Origin: Dioscorea cayenensis subsp. rotundata
Lineage: Eukaryota > Streptophyta > Magnoliopsida > Dioscoreales > Dioscoreaceae
DNA length: 64,000 nt
Direction: 5' to 3'
Assembly (NCBI RefSeq): GCF_009730915.1
Contig: NC_052489.1
Location: 4,987,622-5,051,621 of the forward strand
Below the pieces are notes generated by a model, which worked only from the letters and a program-made list of their open reading frames with translations, ran no database searches and had not been told where the DNA came from. A program made the position numbers and the translations under genes. This document shows, piece by piece, positions 50,067-60,089 of this stretch. How positions within the stretch are numbered: position 1 is the first letter of the stretch; each line of letters opens with the position of its first letter.

Positions 50067-50143
50067 AGTGGTTGTCCATGGGAAGAGGAGGAAGAGGAGG
50101 AGGAGGAGGATGATGAGGACGACGAGGAGTGGTTGTCCATGGG
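50067..50143. repeat. GAG-rich tract flanked by a 17-bp direct repeat
   Basis: The 17-mer 'gagtggttgtccatggg' occurs at 50067-50083 and again at 50127-50143, around a GAGGAG-rich stretch. On the - strand this encodes a run of Ser residues (from about 50134) in an 83-codon open frame that may be another remnant of the MULE. Confidence 0.75.
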
Positions 50144-50955
50144 GAGGGTTCTTCCTGGTTATTTATGGTGTGAAGTCCACAAGCGGTCGACTCTTCATAT
50201 CCGAGAAAAAAAGTTAAACGCACAAACGCCGACTATCGATCGACGAGAACGAATCGGGTGTTCGGAAATGAGTAGTTACGCGCATAAGAATTAATGCCGC
50301 CATTAATTCTATGCACGGATACCATAACCTCGCCACCGCCACGCACACCGCCAACAATTCAGATCAAACGAAAAAGATCACCGCTTTTACACAGAGACTT
50401 TGAGAATTTACATCGCTAATACGAATAGTTATACATGTAAAAGATAATGTTAAACGGAGATGGGAAGTATTAAACGGATATGACAATTATTAAACATATT
50501 AGTAAAATATTTAAACGGATAATAGCAAATAGTTAAACATTATTTAAAATATACAAATAGATAACCATAAACGAGAAGAACTTTACAACGAAATGAACTC
50601 GTCGTAATTACTGTTCTTCTCGTCGTAATACAACTTTACAACCAACCGATTTATATATTTCGGATATGATAATGAGGAGAACAACAAGATGTAATGCAAC
50701 TCCTTGGCATTGTCTCATCGAAACCAGCAGTAAAAGCCCTTCAAAAGCGCTGAATACGATGTGATTTGGCGCTTTCCTTTCCCACCATTTTTAGGGCCAA
50801 AAATGGGATTTCACAACACTGGACCCATTTGAAGTGAACGGTAGGGGTAAAAGGGAAGTTAAACACTAACTGCAAGCGGTCCGGGATGTGTAAAAAGTAG
50901 GAGGGGGTTTTTAGAAGTTTTTGAAAATTACGATGGGTGAAATAAAGTAATTTTC

Positions 50956-53900
50956 CCTTTTTTTATTTATATTGTTATAAGATAATGAGTGTGATATTAA
51001 TTGTGGTTTAGAGAGTTTATGTAAAATTTTGTAATGATAAGTGTAGTTTATTATGTTGGAATTTGTGTCTGTTTATATTTGTTGAGATATTATAAATAAA
51101 CAACAGCATTGATTTTAAAATTATTTGTGATTTGAGTGAAATTTCCATTGTCATTTCTTGTTTTGGCTTGGGTGAAGGTTTTTAATTATTTTTTTTTAAA
51201 ATGTTTTATTTCATTCTGTAAAGTATTAAATTAAAAAAAAAATACTTATATACATATTTGCTTTTTATTTCTTTGCTTAACCTCCAATTTTGAGAGGCAT
51301 AAAAAAATTGTGGGTGACTCCAAAAAAACTTGGTTTGAGGGGAGTTTGTCTAACTTTTTAAAAAACCAAAATACGTTCTAACACACAACCAATGTGGTAA
51401 TAAACTTACCTATAATACCTATAAGCCAATGGAATAACTCGAACATATTGTTTGATGGCTCAACAATGTTGTGGCTCTTTCTTGGTGAAAGATGCACCTA
51501 TTATGTTTTTTTTAAACAAAAAATATGAAGACATTTCAAATGAGTTTTTAAACTAGGTCTGCTGTTGGAAATGTTGACTCCAAAAAGTGAAAATACTTAG
51601 TAGGTGTTAACTTCACTAAAGATCTAGGTTTTCACAACTCTAGTGCACTACGGGAAACCATTTGCACTAAGATCACGAAACCGCTCCGCTTGATGGAATT
51701 TGGAATGCCAAGACTTTAGAGAACTTCCTGTGAGACATAGAACAATATAGAACAATACTCTACTGTTTGTTTGCAAGGAATGGAGTTGAGGAGGAATGAG
51801 ATAGGAATGAGATAAGCGAGAATGTATTAGGAATTAAAGGAAAAACTCAGATTTTCGTCGAAGGTATGTGAGAGTAATTCTTTGGAAATGGGAAAAGTAA
51901 ATAGAAAAAATATGTAAAAAATGTCTTTTATGCCCTTGTAGAGTAAATATTAAATAAATAAATATATTGGTCAGTAATATTATTTTATTTGTAATATGCT
52001 ATCATTATTGTTATAATTATTTTTTATAATTAATTTTACAATCAATCTTCATTATTAATATTGTTGTTTTGTTACCATGTTATCATTTTATTTTTATTAT
52101 TTTAGAATTAATTTAATTTATTATTATTGTTGTTGTATTTTTATAGTATTAATTTATTTTTAATATGTTATCATTATTATTTGTTTATAACGTTCTCAAT
52201 ATGTATAAAAAAAACCATTTCATATATCCAGTGGAGAGCATGATAATTATGAATATAGTCATTCATATTGATGATTAAGACATAATAAACTAAATGTGAA
52301 ATGTGTTATGATAATAATAAATTGGTAACTAAGTTTTTTTTCAAATAAAAGTTTTTATTTTCATCCTTAACTTATATATGTGTGTGTGCATCCTTAACTA
52401 AGTTATATATGTGTGTGCACGCATGTGTTTTGACATGTAACTCAAGTGATCAATGCAACATTTATTTTGGAAAGTGAGTGGTGCTTTATTTTCTTTGAAG
52501 AGTAAACTAGCCTTTTTATTCAGCTTAGCTTGTTCCTTATGAGAAAATGATAGCTATTATTTTGTAGCCATTTTTAAAAATTTATTTAGATGACAATATT
52601 TCCAAATCAAACATGAAAAAATTTCAGAAGATAAAAAAGAAGAAATAATGAACAGGAAGAAGAACAAGGAGAAGAGAAGAGATCTAGAATACTGAAGATC
52701 CAAGCAAAGAGAAACGAACAGGACAAGCTTGAAGATACTAACCAGTATCCATAAAAAAAAAAGTGCAAATACTAACAATTCAAGCTTAGAAAAATGCAAA
52801 CCTTGAAGATCACGCGGTTGGCGGACGGATTTCTAGCATAGCCCGACAATGGCGGTGGTTTCTCTGCAGGTTTCTCTTACGGACCAAAGGAAGAGAAAAG
52901 GAGAAAGACAAAAGTTGGATGGAAAAAGTTTTAAAGCCAAGGGTAAAATGGATATTTCACCATTTGGATTGGGCATTCCTCAACCAATTGGGCTGAATGG
53001 TAATCAACCTTCCCCTTTATCTCATTCCCCAAAGAAACCTCCCACATTTCCATGCCTTGCAACCAAACACTGCAAGCACATTCCTAAATCATTCCCAATC
53101 CATTTCAAATTCAAATCTTGCAAAACAAACGAAATTTCTAAAAAGTCCAAAGAAGTTCAATAGGTGGGAATGTACCTAACTAGAGGCTCGAAACTGTGGT
53201 GGAGGACTTGTCAAGTTGATGATGTTCAAGTTGGTTGAACAACCTTTTATTTTTGGACAGAGATAAAAAAAAGCTGTGCGAGCAATTCCTTCCATATAAT
53301 ACAACTTGGGTCACTCAAATGGTTATAAAAAAGCTAAGATACATGCATGGTCTGAGACTACATGAAAGAGTTTACCCTCCTTGTTGCTTAACATTCGGCG
53401 GATGTTTGAAGAAAATAAGTTATTTAACTTTCTTATAAGATTGCAGTCAAGTACTGCAACAGTCAATCAAGCCCATAACACAATTACCATAAGTATTTTG
53501 TAAATCAAAAGGTTTCAAACAACTATATGCCAAAATGGAAAAGAAATAAAAAATACACACGTATAACCATAATGTGAAGACTTACTATCACTGTTAATAA
53601 TTTAATAAACTATTTGAGTGTTATTTATAAAATTTATGTTAATCATCGATGTTTAGTGGTGTGATTGATAGCATGAACACAAAAAGAGATGTATTTATGC
53701 TGTTAAGTTTAGTGGTTTGATTGACAGTATGAACATAAAAGACATGTATTTCATGCAATTGTTTATTTGTCCTCTCACGCCGCTATACTCGATATTAACC
53801 AGGCAATCTGCCTCCATTGAATTTTTAAAAATAAAATTATTTTTTTACATTACAATTTTTTTAAATAATTTTTTTATTTCTTCCCATATATATAATTCAT

Positions 53901-54690
53901 TAAATTACAATAAACAATTAAAATGTTGTTTTTAGATAAATTAAAACATTATTACATATCCCTGGGCATATATAACATGCATCAAAGTTTTTTTTTTTTT
54001 TAATAAGGTGGACTTGTCATTGACGTCATTGTGAAAGGGAGTTTCTCTTCAATCTCTCACTTGGTATTCGGAAGAGTTGCTATCCTTCTAGTATGAAAGA
54101 AGTTAATATAAAAGAAAAAAGTACAATTTATTCTTAACTTTGATGGTAACGTTCTCCAATCCTATCCTTATTACCACTTTAATTCTTCTACCTTATAATA
54201 TTTTATACCTATTTTTTTAGGCTTTTTTTTTAAAAATATTATAAAAATAAAATATTTACTAAAATATGCATGTTTGGGATTATTTACAAAAATATCAACG
54301 TTTGGGGAAAATGAAAAAAAACGTTTTTGTTTTCAACTTTTTTAATTTTTTTAAATATAGAAAATGATAGAGTTTCTCCCTGCTTTTTTATTTTTTAATT
54401 AAAAATTTTGAAAACGGAGAATTTCTCCCCTTTTCTTGATATTTATATTTTTTAATAAAATTAGAAAAACGGGAGATTAACTCTCGTTTTACCCTTTTTT
54501 GTAAAAACCTTAATGGTTGCATGTCGCATCGTTAAGTTTTTAAACAAATTCTTTTTATATAATTAATTTTTTAACTAAAAAATAATTGTTGATATATATA
54601 TAACGCTTTTATTTTTAAAAATTACGAATTCAAGAATATTAGAAATAAAGCGGTCATACTTGTACTAGTAAAAAATTATTACGAGAAATA
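50956..54690. other. AT-rich intergenic spacer
   Basis: I see no recognisable gene. The stretches at 51765-51830 ('tgtttgcaaggaatgg', then 'ggaatgag' repeats) and 52985-53160 have ends that partly match in inverse orientation ('ttgcaagg', 'aatgag'). They may be the arms of an old non-autonomous transposon about 1.4 kb long. Confidence in that is low. Confidence 0.4.
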
Positions 54691-55680
54691 TTTAGTATAA
54701 AGTAGGACTGTAAAACATGCACCGGTCAATAATTAAGACAGTAAAACTTACACCTATATGTAATTACTACAAAGTAGGTCGGTCAAACCTATACCGGTCA
54801 ATAATTAGTACAAAGTAGATCACCAAACCCGAAACTGATCAAAGAATTAGTACAAAGTAGGTTAGGTCAAAAGTTGCATCCTGAATTAATTAGTACAAAA
54901 TAAAAATGATCAAACCCTCGTGACCGGTAAGTACTTAAGTACAAAGAGACGTGCCAAAACCTCAGACCCGGTCAAGAATTAGCACAAAGTAGAACAGTCA
55001 AACCTGCACCAATCAGTAATTAACACAAAGTAGAACGCTCAAACTTGCACCGGTCAGTAATCAGCACAAAGTAGGTCGGTCAAACCTGCACCGATCAGTA
55101 ATTAACACAAAGTAGAATGGTCAAACCTGCACTGGTTAGTAATTACCACAAAGTAGGAAGATGAAACCTGCACCGGTCAGTACTTAGCATAAAGTAGGCT
55201 GATCAAACTTCCACCAGTCAGAAATTCGTACAAAGTAGATCTGTCAAACTTGTACCGGTCAGTAATTAATACAAAGTAGGTCAGTCAAACCTACACTGGT
55301 CAGTAATTAGTACAAAGTATGTCGGTCAAACCTGTATCGGTTAGCAATTAGTTCAAAGTAGGTCGGTCAAAGCTGCACCGATCAGTAATTAGCACAAAAT
55401 ATGATGGTCAAACTTGCAATCCCCACAAGAATTAATACAAAGTAGGTCACCAAAACCCCGCATCGGCCAAGAATTAACACAAAAATAAGACAACATGCAC
55501 TCGCACCTGGCCAAGACTTAGCAAAAGTAGATCGATCAAACCCCGCACTACCAAGAATTAGCATGAGTAGGTTAGCAAAAACCCCTGACCTCGGCCAAGA
55601 CTTTCAGCACAAAAGTAGGCTCGGTCAAATCTACACAACTCAAGAATTAGGACTGGCCAAACCTCAGAATGATCATAAAT
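54690..55680. repeat. tandem array of a 41-bp repeat, about 24 copies
   Basis: The landmark 'acaaagtag' recurs at 54852, 55024, 55065, 55106, 55147, 55189, 55230, 55271, 55312 and 55353, mostly exactly 41 bp apart. Each unit also contains 'gtcggtcaaacctgcaccgg' followed by 'tcagtaatta'. The middle units (about 54980-55400) are the most alike; the outer ones are degenerate, with 1-3-bp indels. The array ends about 25 bp before the TATA box of the MULE transposase at 55800, so it sits in its promoter-proximal or subterminal region. Confidence 0.92.
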
Positions 55681-55705
55681 GAAATTTTCAAAATTCGAGC
55701 TCTCT

Positions 55706-55712
55706 ATATAAA
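55706..55712 (+). promoter_or_regulatory. TATA box of the second MULE transposase
   Basis: A TATATAA motif within 'ctctctatataaacc' lies 94 bp before the ATG at 55800 and just after the 41-bp array. The stretch between them is pyrimidine-rich (tcttcttcttgtcttc), as is usual for a plant leader. Confidence 0.7.
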
Positions 55713-55799
55713 CCAACATTAGTAGCCCATTTTTACTCTTGCACACTATTTGCTCTCTTTCAACTCACTCACCCGTACTTCTTCTTCTTGTCTTCAACA

Positions 55800-58495
55800 A
55801 TGGCAGAGTCTTCACTTATATTTATTTACTACAATGGTTCAATCACTGCTAGTGAAGACACAATCATATTTTCGTCCGAAGATCAATCATATTTTTATGT
55901 TAAATACGACATCTCTTATCAGAATTTAAAAGAGATCCATCAAGAAAATCATTGAGATCAGCGATAACTAAGGAGTTTCACATGATCAAACACGAGCTCC
56001 CAATTTCTTCAGTGATCCGATAAGATTTTGCTATCTGCTATTCAAATTGCATAATGACCGAGATGTTTGGATGATGTTCGACTATCACAAAAGAAATCCA
56101 GATATTTGTATTATTGAATTGCAGCGTGGAGTTTATCACTCACAACTTTCGAGAGGGTGCTCCTTCCTAATAACAAACTGCTACATATGATCAAGTTCAA
56201 TGCAATATGAGACGGGAGAGGATTTTATCACCATGCCAAGTTAATGAACCTGAAAGGTTCTCTACGGAGTGGAGGGCAGAAGATGATCCACCATCCAATA
56301 TTGATTTTACTAATTCATAACATCTACAAGCGGAACAAGTTCTTTTTCTATGATACTCATGAAATTGAATTCGGTCGGTATGGGTGATCCAGTGGAGACG
56401 ATGAGGATGATGATGGTGATAACTTTGGGGAAGACACTGAAGCAAGTGTTGATGATATTCAATTAGAAGAATGCAATCTCGACGATGTTTCTATGCCCGG
56501 CTATAATTTCACTGATCGTACACTCAATGGAGCCTCCAAAGACATATACGGACCCCTCGATTTGGAAGCAATGTTTGTACAAGAATTTCTGAGTATCCTC
56601 TATTGTATGCCGACATTACAGCTGAGCAACGACAAATGGAGATCCGCATGTAGGCATGAGGTTTCAAAATAAAGATGATGTCGTAGACCGCAATAAAAGC
56701 ATTACCGCTATTTAAACTGCATCGAATACAAAGTTATCAAGTCCGATCCGAATCGATACTCCGGTAAATGCAAGTCATATGGCAATGGATGCAATTGAGG
56801 GTTCGCGATCCCATAGGCAAGTAGAGACAACTTTGGGAAATTACAAAGTACAGTGGGCCTCACACATATGCATCAGCAATGATCTCGCAGGATCATTCGA
56901 AGCTAGATTCAAACATGATTTGTCGCCAAATACAAGCACTAGTCCAATAGCAACCAAGCATCAATAATTGATCTTAGAGTCACCCGAGACATACGAATTA
57001 CCAAGGTGGCAATTGGGAGGAGTCCTATAACGAATTACCAAGATGACTATCAGCGTTACAACGCTCATTCCTCGGACAATAGTTGATCTTGAGAGCCGCG
57101 TCAAGCATACGATGGACCTTACTTGATACGTGATACTCGAATCTTTCATAGAGTTTTCCTGGAGCCTCGCATGTGTGGAGGCTTTCAAATGTGCAAAACC
57201 ACCACCTAGATAGATAACACCCATATACATGGCGACAATACAAAGGTACCTTGTTGTTGGCGATCGCACTAAGGTGGTAATAAAAATAACCCACCGATTG
57301 GTTTTGCGCATTCGGAAGGAGACGTTAGTGCGGGACTTTCTTCTTGCGAACTTACATTCCAATGTAATACCAAAACATCGAATATGCTTCTATCCGATCG
57401 CCATGAATCTATTAAATCATCTTTTTAGATCACTTAGTCAGCGATGAGTGCTCCCCATGCGCATATCATGTTTATGCGTGACGATATATCTCGGTAATTT
57501 CATGCTGTCATTTCGTAAACAAAGAAATGCAATGGATAGTTATTAATATTGGCAAGTTACAAGAGTAAATAATCTAACTCTTATATTATTGTTAATTATT
57601 GAAGTTATCTTAACTCTTTAAGTTTATTACGTAGGTTATTCAAAAATATTCAAGATTTTAACCACCGTATAATTCTATCGTGGGACAATGATGCAACATG
57701 TCGACGGTAGATGGGTTGATAACATATTGTGGGAGAAGTGGGCCCAAGCATCTAGATAAAGAATGGAGAAGGTATGGTGCATGACGACAAAGCCAACCTA
57801 CATGAGAATGTTTTTAATTCGCTAGCAAGGGAACAAGAAACCTTCCATATGAGCTATGGTTATATCAATACTACTTCCGACTTCATCGGGTTGTTTGTGA
57901 GGAAAGGTGTATGCAGTCTGCAAGCTCATATACGCGTGAGGCTATCTTCTCGAGAATCACTAATGAAGGCAATCCAAGAAAATCAACAAGTAGCATTTAG
58001 TATTTACGCTCGGCCAACTCGACCGCGAAGTATGAAAGTCTTTCATGGTAGATGAGCTGTCACCTCCGCCAATGTGGGTGACAAGCTGGCGATTTTAAAG
58101 TCAACGTAAATCGCATTAGTGTGGTTTGGTGCTTTGAGGCCTTCATTTTCATATCGCCATGTCCCTTTCCGGCATGCTGCATATTCGTCTACATTGGAGG
58201 AATATGTTGACAACTTTATATGGAAGCTTGAGGCGGTTTTAATGTATATTGTAAAGTGTTTGAGCGATTATCAACGAGGAAATTAGAACCCTTATATTGG
58301 TCACGTCTGCGTTCTAATATTAAGATGAGAAAGGCAGAGCTGAAAGGGCGACCAAAATCTACAAGGATTCATGAAGAGATGGATATTAGGGAGGTTTGCG
58401 GTGAAAACGTTGTGGTTTATGTCGCAATGAAGGACATAGTCGCTGATATTTCCAACATTTCCGGTTCAAGTAGTCGATTAAGTAATGTACTCTAA
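55800..58495 (+). pseudogene. MuDR-type MULE transposase, decayed
   Basis: The start is intact: MAESSLIFIYYNGSI, then YFYVKYDISYQNLKEI, before a stop near 55950. Further remnants appear in order across frames: DVWMMFDYHKRNPDICIIEL (about 56065), a Glu/Asp-rich spacer (GDDEDDDGDNFGED, about 56400), YKVIKSDPNRYSGKCKSYGN (about 56730), GPYLIRDTRIFHRVF (about 57115), LLSDRHESIKSSF (about 57385), and a C-terminal zinc-knuckle-like CGLCRNEGHSR (about 58403-58435) preceded by KGRPKSTR. The order is that of MuDR-family transposases: N-terminal region, zinc-binding MuDR domain, DDE core, C-terminal knuckle. Many frameshifts and stops make it non-functional. Its sequence differs from that of the transposase at 46-48.7 kb, so it is a separate element. 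Confidence 0.85.
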
Positions 58496-59089
58496 ATGTC
58501 TTCTTTGTTGTAATGTTTTATGATGTAAGCTTTCCATATATTTATAACATGCAATGACTTATCATTAAAGCCTTTTGTTGAGCTATATGAAGAAAAACAA
58601 ATGCAAAAATAAAAAAATATACTACATAGAACGCAAGCAAAAAAAATACTTGATGGTTCTTCCTTTATAACAAAAAACAAACTAATACAAGAGTCTACTC
58701 TAAATCTATCTTGCCACCTCTCGATTAAAACAGCGAGTGGATGGATATCTCTGCCGAAGTGATCCCGTGGCCTAGGTCTTCGTTCTTGCTCGGTGGTCGT
58801 CGAGATGATTCGTCTAAATCGTGTGTTCTTTGAGGGCTAGGTGTTCGGGGTTTGCATCAGTACTAAGGGTTTGGAGGTGATTCCCAATCTTGTTGCCGAA
58901 ATGAAGTTGAATGACTAGAGTTGACTCCGTGGATGAGAGTTAATATTCAAATAAATTCCGCACAAGTTTATATATCCTGAAATCAACATAGTATCTACTG
59001 GGCTCGACTGGAAATCTATGGAGATGAGATGATCGATGGCGTTGATATCATCTGATGGAAATTAAAATAGCCTGGTTCCCAGCAATGGC
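58496..59089. other. flank between MULE remnant and assembly gap
   Basis: Moderate-GC sequence that may still belong to the second MULE. The - strand reads Pro/Ser/Arg-rich in broken frames. I can assign no gene. Confidence 0.35.
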
Positions 59090-60089
59090 NNNNNNNNNNN
59101 NNNNNNNNNNNNNNNNNNNNNNNNNNNNNNNNNNNNNNNNNNNNNNNNNNNNNNNNNNNNNNNNNNNNNNNNNNNNNNNNNNNNNNNNNNNNNNNNNNNN
59201 NNNNNNNNNNNNNNNNNNNNNNNNNNNNNNNNNNNNNNNNNNNNNNNNNNNNNNNNNNNNNNNNNNNNNNNNNNNNNNNNNNNNNNNNNNNNNNNNNNNN
59301 NNNNNNNNNNNNNNNNNNNNNNNNNNNNNNNNNNNNNNNNNNNNNNNNNNNNNNNNNNNNNNNNNNNNNNNNNNNNNNNNNNNNNNNNNNNNNNNNNNNN
59401 NNNNNNNNNNNNNNNNNNNNNNNNNNNNNNNNNNNNNNNNNNNNNNNNNNNNNNNNNNNNNNNNNNNNNNNNNNNNNNNNNNNNNNNNNNNNNNNNNNNN
59501 NNNNNNNNNNNNNNNNNNNNNNNNNNNNNNNNNNNNNNNNNNNNNNNNNNNNNNNNNNNNNNNNNNNNNNNNNNNNNNNNNNNNNNNNNNNNNNNNNNNN
59601 NNNNNNNNNNNNNNNNNNNNNNNNNNNNNNNNNNNNNNNNNNNNNNNNNNNNNNNNNNNNNNNNNNNNNNNNNNNNNNNNNNNNNNNNNNNNNNNNNNNN
59701 NNNNNNNNNNNNNNNNNNNNNNNNNNNNNNNNNNNNNNNNNNNNNNNNNNNNNNNNNNNNNNNNNNNNNNNNNNNNNNNNNNNNNNNNNNNNNNNNNNNN
59801 NNNNNNNNNNNNNNNNNNNNNNNNNNNNNNNNNNNNNNNNNNNNNNNNNNNNNNNNNNNNNNNNNNNNNNNNNNNNNNNNNNNNNNNNNNNNNNNNNNNN
59901 NNNNNNNNNNNNNNNNNNNNNNNNNNNNNNNNNNNNNNNNNNNNNNNNNNNNNNNNNNNNNNNNNNNNNNNNNNNNNNNNNNNNNNNNNNNNNNNNNNNN
60001 NNNNNNNNNNNNNNNNNNNNNNNNNNNNNNNNNNNNNNNNNNNNNNNNNNNNNNNNNNNNNNNNNNNNNNNNNNNNNNNNNNNNNNNNN
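59090..60089. other. assembly gap (1000 N)
   Basis: Exactly 1000 unknown bases, the conventional size for a scaffold gap of unknown true length. It falls just downstream of the second MULE and may hide its 3' end. Confidence 0.99.

Larger units (their letters stand above)
41390..50955. mobile_element. decayed Mutator-like element block carrying Ulp1 protease and transposase remnants
   Basis: Base composition changes sharply near 41390 and again near 50950: this block is richer in G+C and CpG than both flanks. It contains a Ulp1-type protease remnant on + (about 44860-45440) and a MuDR-type transposase remnant on - (about 46190-48690), facing each other. Both are broken by many small frameshifts. 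The outer ends are both rich in C-runs and A-runs ('aaaaacccc' on the left; its complement 'gggggttttt' near 50904 on the right), but I could not align convincing terminal inverted repeats. The boundaries are therefore approximate, and the block could be nested elements. Confidence 0.6.

Noticed and set aside
41390-50955. Cluster of novel orphan genes
   Set aside because: The open stretches change frame within recognisable MULE transposase and Ulp1 blocks, so they are decayed transposon sequence rather than new genes.
52849-53163. 104-codon + open frame (MAVVSLQVSL start)
   Set aside because: Composition is Lys/Ser/Pro-rich without motif, it lies in possible transposon-arm sequence, and no splice partner is seen.
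54690-55680. CRISPR-like array
   Set aside because: The units are contiguous 41-bp tandem repeats without unique spacers, and the DNA is plant nuclear.
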